DNA of 35,208 nt from Hydrogenothermus marinus (GTDB lineage Bacteria; Aquificota; Aquificia; Aquificales; Hydrogenothermaceae). Positions 19,634 to 27,539 of the stretch are shown piece by piece. The notes beneath the pieces were generated by a model that searched no databases, was not told where the DNA came from, and saw only the letters and a list, made by a program, of their open reading frames with translations. Position numbers and translations under genes: made by a program. The stretch spans positions 1 through 35,208 of the forward strand of contig NZ_REFO01000018.1 of assembly GCF_003688665.1 (NCBI RefSeq). Reading direction: 5' to 3'. Positions within the stretch are counted from its first letter, which is position 1. Each line of letters begins with the position of its first letter.

Positions 19634-19914
19634 TATTTTCCTCCAGCAATAGCAGGAATAATTGCTACAATATCTCCATCTTTAAGTTCTGTATCTTTAC
19701 CTTTTAAAAATCTTATATCTTCATCATTTACAAAAAAGTTTACAAATTTTCTTATTTCTCCATTTTCTTCAACAAGTCTTTCTTTAATTCCAGAAAACTC
19801 TTTATCTAAGTTATCTATAAGTTCTGCTATTGTAGATGCCTCTATTTCTACTTCTCCTTGACCTTGAGTAACTCTTCTTAATGCAGTAGGTATTCTAACT
19901 ATAACTTTTGCCAT
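19633..19914 (-). CDS. MoaD/ThiS-family sulfur-carrier-like protein ending in GGK
   Basis: The product is 93 aa, a ubiquitin-like beta-grasp protein. It has VIVRIPTALRRVTQGQGEVE, the spacing FVNFFVNDEDIRFLKGKDT, and the C-terminal ELKDGDIVAIIPAIAGGK. Family members carry sulfur as a C-terminal thiocarboxylate on Gly-Gly. Here one Lys follows the Gly-Gly pair, so the tail would have to be trimmed, as known for QbsE and HcyS, or it is tolerated. Placement 10 nt after thrC and upstream of a NIL-domain gene resembles CysO-type amino-acid sulfur carriers more than MoaD of molybdopterin synthesis. A clear AAGGAGG precedes the ATG. The last two Gly codons double as the Shine-Dalgarno of the next gene. 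Confidence 0.88.
   Translation of the reverse strand: MAKVIVRIPTALRRVTQGQGEVEIEASTIAELIDNLDKEFSGIKERLVEENGEIRKFVNFFVNDEDIRFLKGKDTELKDGDIVAIIPAIAGGK
19639..19644 (-). promoter_or_regulatory. Ribosome-binding site of the NIL gene inside the Gly-Gly codons
   Basis: On the minus strand the six bases GGAGGA are at once the two C-terminal Gly codons of the sulfur-carrier gene and a good Shine-Dalgarno, 5-6 nt before the ATG of the NIL-domain gene. It supports ATG 19633 as the start. Confidence 0.75.
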
Positions 19915-19924
19915 TTTTTCCTCC

Positions 19925-21169
19925 TTATTTATTTATTGTTTGACCTATAACTTTTTCTTTAAACTCTGTTAAGCTTGGTTTTATATGAATAGGCTGTTTT
20001 AAATGCCCTTCAAGCACTTCCATTGTTTTGTATCCATTACCGGTAATATATGCAACAACAATTTCATCTTTATCAAATACACCTTTTTCTGCAAACTTTT
20101 TAAGTACTGCTATTGTTGTTCCACCTGCAGTCTCTGTAAATATACCTTCTGTTTTTGCAAGTAATTTCATTCCTTCTATTATCTCTTCATTAGTAGCTAT
20201 TTCCATATCTCCATTACTTTCTTTTGCTACTTTTACAGCATATGGACCATCTGCAGGATTTCCTATAGCTATTGATTTTGCTATAGTATCAGGTTTTTCT
20301 GGTGTAATCCAATCTCTTCCTTCTTTAAAAGCTTTATATATAGGACTACATCCTGCTGCTTGAGCTCCATACATTCTTGGCATTTTCTCATTTTCATTTA
20401 GTATTCCAACAGTTTTAAATTCATTAAATCCTTTCCAAATTTTTGTATATAAAGAACCTGATGCCATAGGTGCTACTACTGCATCTGGCGCTTTCCAACC
20501 AAGTTGTTCTGCAACTTCAAAAGCAAGGGTTTTTGAACCTTCTGAATAGAAAGGTCTTATATTTATATTAACAAAAGCCCAGCCAAACTCATTTGCAATT
20601 TCTGAAGATAATCTATTAACATCATCATAATTTCCTTCTACTGCAACAACAATAGGATTAAAAACAAGGGAACCTATTATTTTATTTGTTTCAAGATTTG
20701 CAGGAATAAAAACATAACAATTCATTCCAGCAGATGCACTATGTGCAGCTACAGCATTTGCCAAGTTTCCTGTTGAAGCACATGCTGCAGTGTCAAATCC
20801 AAATTCTTTAGCTTTTGATAAAGCAACTGCTACAACTCTATCTTTAAAAGACAAAGTTGGATGATTTACTGAATCATCTTTTATATAAAGATTATTTAAG
20901 CCAAGTTCTTTTCCAAGATTTTCTGCTTTTATTAATGGAGTAAAACCAGAGGATAAACCCACTTGAGGTTCTTCTACTGGTAATAAATCTATATATCTCC
21001 ATAGACTTTTAGGGCCTTTTTCTATCTTTTCTCTTGATATATTTTGTTTTATATAATCATAATCATACTCAACTTCTAAAGGACCAAAACAAAATTCACA
21101 TACATGAAGAGGTTCTATCGGATATTCTCTTCCACATTCTTTACATTTAAGAGCTTTAATTTTTGCCAT
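19925..21169 (-). CDS. thrC: Threonine synthase-like PLP enzyme with N-terminal zinc ribbon
   Basis: The product is 414 aa. Residues 1-35 form a zinc ribbon with C9, C12, C24 and C27 (LKCKECGREY, HVCEFCFGPL). The fold-II PLP domain follows: GFTPLIKAENLGKELGL, the Schiff-base lysine K109 in HPTLSFKDRV, CASTGNLANAVAAHSA, and C-terminal ETAGGTTIAVLKKFAEKG. This matches bacterial and archaeal threonine synthases of the short type, which convert O-phosphohomoserine to threonine. Because the downstream genes encode a sulfur-carrier-like protein and a NIL protein, a sulfur-inserting beta/gamma-replacement activity, as in CysM/CysO, is an alternative. GGAGG lies 11 nt before the ATG. Confidence 0.88.
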   Translation of the reverse strand: MAKIKALKCKECGREYPIEPLHVCEFCFGPLEVEYDYDYIKQNISREKIEKGPKSLWRYIDLLPVEEPQVGLSSGFTPLIKAENLGKELGLNNLYIKDDSVNHPTLSFKDRVVAVALSKAKEFGFDTAACASTGNLANAVAAHSASAGMNCYVFIPANLETNKIIGSLVFNPIVVAVEGNYDDVNRLSSEIANEFGWAFVNINIRPFYSEGSKTLAFEVAEQLGWKAPDAVVAPMASGSLYTKIWKGFNEFKTVGILNENEKMPRMYGAQAAGCSPIYKAFKEGRDWITPEKPDTIAKSIAIGNPADGPYAVKVAKESNGDMEIATNEEIIEGMKLLAKTEGIFTETAGGTTIAVLKKFAEKGVFDKDEIVVAYITGNGYKTMEVLEGHLKQPIHIKPSLTEFKEKVIGQTINK

Positions 21170-21244
21170 TTATTTATTAGCCTCCAAATTATGAATAAAG
21201 GATTAAATAATTATAATATAAAATATGCTCTTTATAAAAATAAA

Positions 21245-21273
21245 TTTAAAAGTTTTTACAATAGTTTTATAAT
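21245..21273 (+). promoter_or_regulatory. Candidate promoter of the PqqD/ATP-grasp operon
   Basis: TTTAAA (21245-21250), a 17-nt spacer and a consensus TATAAT (21268-21273) lie 35 nt before the first gene of the operon, in the 138-nt divergent gap with thrC. The -10 box is perfect, the -35 weak. Confidence 0.5.
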
Positions 21274-21307
21274 ATTAGCATAATAAATATATATTAAGAG
21301 GATAATA

Positions 21308-21544
21308 ATGAATAGAATTTCACAAATTGCCATTAATGATGAAGGATTTTTATTTGATCCTTTAACTGGTGAAAGCTTCACAGTTAATCAAACAGGTTTA
21401 GAAATAATAAAAGGTTTAAAAGAAAGTAAATCAGAAGAAGAAATCATTGAATCTCTAACTGAAAATTTTGAAATTGATGAGGAAACAGCTAAAAGAGATT
21501 TTACTGATTTTATAGAAAAACTTAGAAGTTATAAAATTTTATAA
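21308..21544 (+). CDS. PqqD-family peptide-binding protein (RRE-like)
   Basis: The product is 78 aa. The PqqD winged-helix pattern is visible: FLFDPLTGESFTVNQTGLEI near residues 15-34, then EIIESLTENFEIDEETAKRD and a final helix FIEKLRSYKIL. PqqD-type proteins bind leader peptides of ribosomally made, modified peptides (RiPPs) and present them to an enzyme. There is no PqqE radical-SAM gene or PqqA-like gene next to it, so this is not PQQ synthesis. It is first in an eight-gene operon, 11 nt before an ATP-grasp gene. The ATG follows AAGAGGA. The likely partner peptide is discussed under the decarboxylase. Confidence 0.88.
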   Translation: MNRISQIAINDEGFLFDPLTGESFTVNQTGLEIIKGLKESKSEEEIIESLTENFEIDEETAKRDFTDFIEKLRSYKIL

Positions 21545-21555
21545 GGAGATAAAAA

Positions 21556-22593
21556 ATGGAGCTTAAAGTTGCTATTTCTGGTATAAATGCAGTTGATAAT
21601 CCAGGGCCAGGTATTGGAGTTGCAAAAAGTATAAAAGAAGATAAAGAGTTAAACGCAAAAATAATTGGCCTTGCTTATGATGCTATGGAACCAGGTATAT
21701 ATATGGATTGGATAATTGATAAAGCATATATAATGCCATATCCTTCTGGAGGTTATGAAGCTTACATAGAAAGACTTTATTATATAAAACAAACTTATGG
21801 GCTTGATTTTGTAATGCCTGTGTTAGATGCAGAACTTCCTATATATATAAAATATCAACAGGAACTTGAAAGAAATGGGATAAAAACTTTTTTACCTTCT
21901 TTAGAGCAGTTTAAACTTAGAGGAAAAGATAAGCTTGAAGAGATTGCTAAAAATATAGGTATAGATTCTCCAAAATCAGAAGTAGTTTCTTCTTATGAAG
22001 AACTTACAAAAGCTATAGAAAAAATTGGTCTTCCAATAATGGTAAAAGGAGCTTTTTATAAAGCATACAGAGCTTATACATTCCAAGAGGCTACAAGCTA
22101 TTTTAATAAAATTGTTGCTGAATGGGGTTATCCTGTAATTGTACAGCAAGTAGTTAAAGGTGAAGAGATGAATGTTGTAGCTGCTGGTGATGGAGAGGGA
22201 AATTCTCTTGGTATGGTTGGTATAAAAAAGATGTGGATAACAGAACTTGGTAAAATCTGGACAGGTGTAACTATAAAAAATAAAAAGATGTTAAATGCAG
22301 CAGAAAACTTTATAAAAAAGTATAAGTGGAAAGGTGCTTTTGAACTTGAATGTATAGTAGATATTGAAAATGATAAAGTTTATTTAATAGAAATAAATCC
22401 AAGATTTCCTGCTTGGTCTTATTTTTCAACAGGTGTTGGAGTAAATATTGCATCAAATATTATTAGAAAAGCATTTGGTTTAGATATAGATATTAAAGAT
22501 TACGAAGCTGGAAAGCTTTATGTTAGATATACAGATGATTTAATAACAGATATGGATAAATTCCAAAAAATAATTATAAGAGGTGAAAATTAA
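21556..22593 (+). CDS. ATP-grasp carboxylate-amine ligase-like protein
   Basis: The product is 345 aa. An N-terminal Rossmann-like pre-ATP-grasp domain (about 1-105) starts KVAISGINAVDNPGPGIGVA. The ATP-grasp domain (about 110-300) has LPIMVKGAFYKAYRAYTFQE, VVKGEEMNVVAAGDGEG and the metal-binding end YLIEINPRFPAWSYFSTGVG. Such enzymes activate a carboxylate as acyl-phosphate and join it to an amine or thiol. The layout resembles carbamoyl-phosphate synthase-like ligases, but residues alone do not give the substrate. Its place between a PqqD-like protein and a PLP decarboxylase suggests it acts on an amino acid or peptide presented by PqqD. AAGGAG precedes the ATG; its stop overlaps the next start by one base. 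Confidence 0.88.
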   Translation: MELKVAISGINAVDNPGPGIGVAKSIKEDKELNAKIIGLAYDAMEPGIYMDWIIDKAYIMPYPSGGYEAYIERLYYIKQTYGLDFVMPVLDAELPIYIKYQQELERNGIKTFLPSLEQFKLRGKDKLEEIAKNIGIDSPKSEVVSSYEELTKAIEKIGLPIMVKGAFYKAYRAYTFQEATSYFNKIVAEWGYPVIVQQVVKGEEMNVVAAGDGEGNSLGMVGIKKMWITELGKIWTGVTIKNKKMLNAAENFIKKYKWKGAFELECIVDIENDKVYLIEINPRFPAWSYFSTGVGVNIASNIIRKAFGLDIDIKDYEAGKLYVRYTDDLITDMDKFQKIIIRGEN

Positions 22594-23945
22594 TGAAGAA
22601 AAAATATGAAAAACCTGTAATTACTAAAATAGAAACTGGGTTTATGAATAAATTTGGTAGTTCTCCATATTATGCAAGAAAAATAAGAAAAGATATAGAT
22701 GGTATAACTATAGATGAGCTTGTTAATAAGTATGGTTCTCCTCTTTTTGTTATATCAGAAAGAAAACTTAGAGAAAATTATAGAAAAATGTATAATGCTT
22801 TTGCATCTCGTTATCCAAATGTTCAGTTTGGTTGGTCTTACAAAACAAACTATTTACAAGCTGTATGTGCTATATTACATCAAGAAGGAGCTATTGCAGA
22901 AGTAGTTTCTGCTTTTGAGTATGAAAAAGCAAGAAAACTTGGAATAGAAGGTAAAGATATTATATTTAATGGTCCTCATAAACCTATAGAAATACTTGAA
23001 ATAGCGGCAAAAGAAGGGGCAATGATAAATATAGATCATTTTGATGAAATATTAGATTTAGAAAAAGTAGCTGATAAACTTGGCAAACAGATAAAAGTAG
23101 CTATAAGACTTAATATGGATACAGGAATTCATCCTCAATGGAGTAGATTTGGATTTAATCTTGAAACAGGACAGGCAATGGATGCAGTAAAAAGAATTGC
23201 TGCTGGTGGAAAATTAATACTTAATGGTCTTCACTGTCATATAGGAACATTTATTATTGAACCTGAAGCTTATGCTAAAGAAGTTGAAAAAATGGTTAAA
23301 TTTGCTTATGAAATAGAAAACAATTTTGGATTTAAAATTGAGTATCTTGATATAGGTGGTGGATTTCCATCTAAAAATAGATTAAAAGGTACATATTTAT
23401 CTCCAGATGTTTTAATTCCTTCAATAGATGAGTACGCAGAAAAGATAACAGAAGCTCTTTATTCAAATCTTCGTCCAGGAGATTTTCCTAAGCTATTCAT
23501 TGAATCTGGAAGAGCAATTATTGATGAAGCTGAGTACTTAATTACAACTATTTTTGCATCAAAGAGACTTCCAGATGGTAGAAAAGCTTATATAGCAGAT
23601 GCAGGAGTTAATCTATTATTTACTGCATTTTGGTATAAATTTAATATTGAAATAGATAGAGAAGTATATGGTGCAAACGAACCAAGTGTAATATATGGTC
23701 CTTTATGTATGAATATTGATGTAATAGAGGAAGGAACATCTCTTCCGCCTCTTGAAAGAGGAACAAGACTTATATTCTCACCAGTTGGTGCTTATAACAA
23801 TACCCAATGGATGCAGTTTATAGAATATAGGCCAAATATTGTTATGATTATGGAAGATGGAACTGTTGAAGTTGTAAGAGAAAAAGAAGATTTAACAGAT
23901 ATTGAAAATAGAGAAAGATTACCAGAGAAACTAAAAATTAAATGA
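22593..23945 (+). CDS. Fold-III PLP decarboxylase-like enzyme with a RiPP-leader-like N-terminal tail
   Basis: The product is 450 aa of the DAP/ornithine/carboxynorspermidine decarboxylase group. The alanine-racemase-type barrel has the PLP lysine K84 in QFGWSYKTNYLQAV, NGLHCHIGTF (211-220), LDIGGGFPS (252-260) and FIESGRAI (302-309). The C-terminal beta domain has IYGPLCMNIDVIE, whose Cys372 matches the active-site Cys, and SPVGAYNNTQWMQF. The first ~45 residues are extra: MKKKYEKPVITKIETGFMNK begins with YEKPVI, which fits the YxxPxL-type motif that PqqD-like domains bind in lasso-peptide leaders. It is unlikely to be plain LysA, because of this tail and operon. It overlaps the next gene by 4 nt. 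Confidence 0.87.
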   Translation: MKKKYEKPVITKIETGFMNKFGSSPYYARKIRKDIDGITIDELVNKYGSPLFVISERKLRENYRKMYNAFASRYPNVQFGWSYKTNYLQAVCAILHQEGAIAEVVSAFEYEKARKLGIEGKDIIFNGPHKPIEILEIAAKEGAMINIDHFDEILDLEKVADKLGKQIKVAIRLNMDTGIHPQWSRFGFNLETGQAMDAVKRIAAGGKLILNGLHCHIGTFIIEPEAYAKEVEKMVKFAYEIENNFGFKIEYLDIGGGFPSKNRLKGTYLSPDVLIPSIDEYAEKITEALYSNLRPGDFPKLFIESGRAIIDEAEYLITTIFASKRLPDGRKAYIADAGVNLLFTAFWYKFNIEIDREVYGANEPSVIYGPLCMNIDVIEEGTSLPPLERGTRLIFSPVGAYNNTQWMQFIEYRPNIVMIMEDGTVEVVREKEDLTDIENRERLPEKLKIK

Positions 23946-26026
23946 AACAATATATTCTCTATCTGAAAGCTATACTAAATAGTTATTCTGAAATACTTTT
24001 CCTACAAGGATTTATAACTGGAGCTATAATTCTCCTTTCTACTTTTATAAATCCTTCTATTGGTATTGCAGGATTAATATCTGTTTTATCTGCTTATTTT
24101 ATAGCTAGATTTTTAAATATGGGAAGGGAATTTCTTGAATCAGGATTTTATACATATAATGCTTTATTAGTTGGACTTTCTATAGGTTATTTATTTAAGA
24201 TAACCCCTTTAACTATCTTTTTTACTATCATAGCAGGAATTTTAACCTTTATATTTTCAGTTATGCTTTATAAAATTTTTTCTTATTATTTAGCTTTACC
24301 AATTTTAAGTATACCTTTTGTTGTAATTAGCTCTATTTTATATCTTTCTGCATATTCATATTCCAATCTTTTTGTTGATTCTTTATATCCTCATTCTCAT
24401 TTTGAATTTTTAGAAGATATATTTCCTTTATGGTTAAGTGGATATTTTAAATCTCTTGGCGCAATTTTATTTTTACCAGATGTATTTATTGGAATTATTT
24501 TTTCTATTTTACTATTTTTTAGCTCAAGAATACTTTTTTTATTATCTATTATTGGATATATTACAGGTAGCTTATCTCTATATTTCTTAACAGGTTCCTA
24601 TTCTCAAGCTTTTTCAGATATTACTAATTTTAATTTTATCTTAATTGCTATGGCTTTAGGAGGAATATTTTTAATTCCTTCTATAAAATCTTATTTTATA
24701 GCTTTAATTGGAGTAATAACCTCTACGATAGTACTTTCTGCAACAAAAACTTTTTGGTCTTTTTATGGAATACCAATATTTACATTTCCATTTAATTTCA
24801 CCACTTTATCTTTTATTTATGTTCTTGGTGCTTTAGGTTTTCCACTTTTAGCAAAGATTATAAGAAAAAATCCTGAAGAGACCTTAGACTACTACCTCAC
24901 AACTCAAAAAAGATTTAGTGGTACTACAAGAGGTATATATCTTCCTTTTTCTGGTGAATGGACAGTTTGGCAAGGGTTTAACGATGAATGGACCCATAAA
25001 GGAAATTGGAAATATGCTTATGATTTTGTAATTACAGATGAAAATGGTAAAACCTATAAAGGAGATGGCCTTAATCTTACAGACTATTATGCATTTAAAA
25101 AACCTGTTTTATCACCAGTTAGAGGAAGAGTAGTAAAAGTAGTTTCAAATTTACCAGATAATCCTATAGGAACAGTTGATAGAGAAAATAATTGGGGAAA
25201 TTATATTGTAATTTATGATTTTAGAGGATTTTATGTAGAACTTTCTCATTTTGCTCAAAACTCAATAAAAGTTAAAGAAGGAGATTGGGTAGAAATTGGC
25301 AGTTTTTTAGGGCTTTGTGGAAATTCTGGATATTCACCTCAACCACATATACATATTCAAGTACAAGCTACAGAAGAAGTAGGTAGTTTAACATTACCAT
25401 TTAGTTTTATAAGTTATATATCAGGTAAACAATTTTTTTCAAATAATCTTCCTAAGAAAAAAGAAAAGGTTAAGCCTGCTTATCCAGATATTTCTATAAA
25501 AAATAAACTTTCTTTTTATCTTGATAATCAGTTTATATACGAAATTTATAAAAATAATCAAAAAATAGATGAATTTTCTATGAAAGTTAAGATGGAAATA
25601 GATGGGACATTTTATTTTGAAACAGAAAAAGGAAAACTTTATTTTGGAAAAGATGAAAGCAGTTTTTATTTTTATAGTCTTAAAGGAGATGATAAATACT
25701 TAAAAATTATATTTAGAGCTATACCTAAAATTCCTTTAATTTCAGAAAAAGATATAAAATGGATAGATTTTATTCCTTTTGATATAGCTTTTAATAATCT
25801 TTTTAAAAACCTAATATTGTTTATAGCATCTTTTAATCATTCAATAGGATTAGTTAAGTATGAAGGAAAGATTATAGATTATGGAAAATTTGAAGGATTA
25901 ATAAAAAATCCATTTTCAAAAAAAGAGTATAAATCTTATGTGATTTTAGATGAAAATTTAGGATTCAAAGAGATAAAAATTGATTCTATAAAATTTGTTT
26001 TAAAAAAGATAAATTATGGAGGTTAA
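23942..26026 (+). CDS. Urea-transporter-like membrane domain fused to an M23 (LytM-type) peptidase
   Basis: The product is 694 aa. Residues 1-305 are a polytopic membrane domain resembling urea transporters: ESGFYTYNALLVGLSIGYLF (66-85), YYLALPILSIPFVVISSILY (115-134) and a second half ending LGALGFPLLAKI. A periplasmic M23 metallopeptidase domain follows (about 330-490): GEWTVWQGFN, candidate ligands H352 and D361 (THKGNWKYAYDF), PVLSPVRGRVVKV, HFAQNSIKVKEGDWV and the HxH pair H469/H471 (PQPHIHIQ). M23 enzymes cut peptide cross-links in peptidoglycan or other peptides. Residues 490-694 are beta-rich and unrecognised. The ATG overlaps the decarboxylase stop (ATGA) with no separate Shine-Dalgarno. 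Confidence 0.85.
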   Translation: MKQYILYLKAILNSYSEILFLQGFITGAIILLSTFINPSIGIAGLISVLSAYFIARFLNMGREFLESGFYTYNALLVGLSIGYLFKITPLTIFFTIIAGILTFIFSVMLYKIFSYYLALPILSIPFVVISSILYLSAYSYSNLFVDSLYPHSHFEFLEDIFPLWLSGYFKSLGAILFLPDVFIGIIFSILLFFSSRILFLLSIIGYITGSLSLYFLTGSYSQAFSDITNFNFILIAMALGGIFLIPSIKSYFIALIGVITSTIVLSATKTFWSFYGIPIFTFPFNFTTLSFIYVLGALGFPLLAKIIRKNPEETLDYYLTTQKRFSGTTRGIYLPFSGEWTVWQGFNDEWTHKGNWKYAYDFVITDENGKTYKGDGLNLTDYYAFKKPVLSPVRGRVVKVVSNLPDNPIGTVDRENNWGNYIVIYDFRGFYVELSHFAQNSIKVKEGDWVEIGSFLGLCGNSGYSPQPHIHIQVQATEEVGSLTLPFSFISYISGKQFFSNNLPKKKEKVKPAYPDISIKNKLSFYLDNQFIYEIYKNNQKIDEFSMKVKMEIDGTFYFETEKGKLYFGKDESSFYFYSLKGDDKYLKIIFRAIPKIPLISEKDIKWIDFIPFDIAFNNLFKNLILFIASFNHSIGLVKYEGKIIDYGKFEGLIKNPFSKKEYKSYVILDENLGFKEIKIDSIKFVLKKINYGG

Positions 26027-26030
26027 AGTT

Positions 26031-26900
26031 ATGAAAAAATTTCTTATAGGATTATTTATATTTGCACCTTTATCAACATCAATAGCAAGTAATATTGGTT
26101 ATTTTAGTAGCGTAATTTACGGAACTCCTTTAATTTATAATAACTCTTCAGTTAAAGATAATGGTTATTTTACAGGAGTATATTTTTCTTATAAAACACT
26201 AAATTTATTAAATCTTTTTGAAACAGCTATAGACCATACATATATAAAATACAAAGATAATACTCATTTAAATCAGAATGATTTTACTTTTGCATATACA
26301 AACTATATGATTAGAGAAATTAAGTTAAAAGCTGGAGCCCATTATATATCTTCAGATGATAAAAATACCGATAAAGGATTTGTAATTTTTGGAGAAATAA
26401 CAAAATATAGACTTTATCAATGGAATTATGGTTTAGAAATGTATTTTTCAAGATATAAAGATTATCCAACTATCAAAAATAAAGGTTTGAATGTTTATCA
26501 GATAAATCCAAAATTTGGCTTTTATCTTGGAAATTATTACAAAGGTGGTCGTTATTATATTCAGATTAAACCTTATTATATTCATTTATCTGAAGATTTA
26601 ACTGGAGTTAATAAAAATTCCTTTTCTACAGAAGGACTTTTATCTTATTTTATTAAAAATTGGACAATTTCTTTAAAAGGTTATGTAGGTGATCAGGCTT
26701 TCCCAGTTAGAGATGGAGGTTTTACAGTTTATAATTTATCAGAAAAAAGAAAATATGGATTTGGTGGTTCTGTAAAATATATATTATCTCGTAATTTTAG
26801 TTTAACCTTATCTGCATTTAGAGATTATTTTAATGATATAGGTACAAATAAAACTGCTTCTACAACAACTGCTATACTTATACTTGGTGCATCTTTTTAA
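26031..26900 (+). CDS. Predicted outer-membrane beta-barrel protein
   Basis: The product is 289 aa. A signal peptide is visible (KKFLIGLFIFAPLSTSIAS, cleavage probably near residue 20). The rest alternates polar and aromatic residues in amphipathic strands and ends in LILGASF, with the C-terminal Phe expected for Bam-dependent barrels. An upstream in-frame ATG at 26016 is rejected: GGAGG (26018-26022) sits between it and ATG 26031 and the latter starts a proper signal peptide. I cannot name the family; a YaiO-like barrel is one possibility given the TPR gene that follows. It lies 4 nt after the membrane peptidase gene. Confidence 0.75.
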   Translation: MKKFLIGLFIFAPLSTSIASNIGYFSSVIYGTPLIYNNSSVKDNGYFTGVYFSYKTLNLLNLFETAIDHTYIKYKDNTHLNQNDFTFAYTNYMIREIKLKAGAHYISSDDKNTDKGFVIFGEITKYRLYQWNYGLEMYFSRYKDYPTIKNKGLNVYQINPKFGFYLGNYYKGGRYYIQIKPYYIHLSEDLTGVNKNSFSTEGLLSYFIKNWTISLKGYVGDQAFPVRDGGFTVYNLSEKRKYGFGGSVKYILSRNFSLTLSAFRDYFNDIGTNKTASTTTAILILGASF

Positions 26901-26912
26901 CAGGAGAGAAAA

Positions 26913-27539
26913 TTGGTAAAGAAAATAATATTAATTTTATTAGCAATATTTAATTTTTCCTTTGGCATGTCTTTTGAAGATATAAAAAAGGCATACCATC
27001 TTTCTTATCAATATGAAAAAATGCAAGATTATAAAGATGCAATAAAAGTTTTAATTCCTATATATAATAAATATCCTACAGGATATACAGTCAATCTTAG
27101 ACTTGGTTGGCTTTATTATTTAAATAAAAATTATGCAAATTCTAAGTTCCATTATGAAAAGGCAATAAAAGCTTTACCTTATTCTATAGAAGCAAAACTT
27201 GGATATACATTGCCCCTTTTAGCTCAGGGAAAATTCTCAGATGTAGAAAAAGTGTGTTATTCAATAATAAGTAAAGATTATTATAACTATTATGCTAATT
27301 TAAGACTTTCTTATGTATTAAGAAAAGAAAAAAAGTTTGAAGATGCTCAAAAAATTGTGAATAAAATGCTCTTAGTATATCCAACAGATGTAAAATTTCT
27401 TACTGAGTTAGCATTAATAAAATATGCTTTAAAAGATTACAAAACTGCAAAAAAGATTTTTCAAGATATAATAATTTTAGATCCAGAAAATATATTAGCT
27501 AAAAATTATTTATATAAAATTATTGAGAGGGAAAAATAA
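26913..27539 (+). CDS. Periplasmic TPR-repeat protein (TTG start)
   Basis: The product is 208 aa. A signal peptide (MVKKIILILLAIFNFSFG) is followed by about four tetratricopeptide repeats: QYEKMQDYKDAIKVLIPIYN, LGWLYYLNKNYANSKFHYEK, LRLSYVLRKEKKFEDAQKIV and LALIKYALKDYKTAKKIFQD. Such repeats bind partner proteins. It starts at TTG 26913 after AGGAGAG. The end overlaps the ATG of the aldo/keto reductase by one base. Pairing with an outer-membrane barrel suggests that the two assemble at the outer membrane. Confidence 0.82.
   Translation: MVKKIILILLAIFNFSFGMSFEDIKKAYHLSYQYEKMQDYKDAIKVLIPIYNKYPTGYTVNLRLGWLYYLNKNYANSKFHYEKAIKALPYSIEAKLGYTLPLLAQGKFSDVEKVCYSIISKDYYNYYANLRLSYVLRKEKKFEDAQKIVNKMLLVYPTDVKFLTELALIKYALKDYKTAKKIFQDIIILDPENILAKNYLYKIIEREK

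Noticed and set aside
21308-21544. Annotation as pqqD of pyrroloquinoline quinone synthesis
   Set aside because: No pqqA, pqqC or pqqE lies nearby; only the family fold is supported.
22593-23945. Straight annotation as lysA
   Set aside because: The fold-III motifs match only loosely, there is an extra leader-like tail and the neighbours are PqqD and ATP-grasp rather than lysine genes, so a specific DAP decarboxylase name would overclaim.
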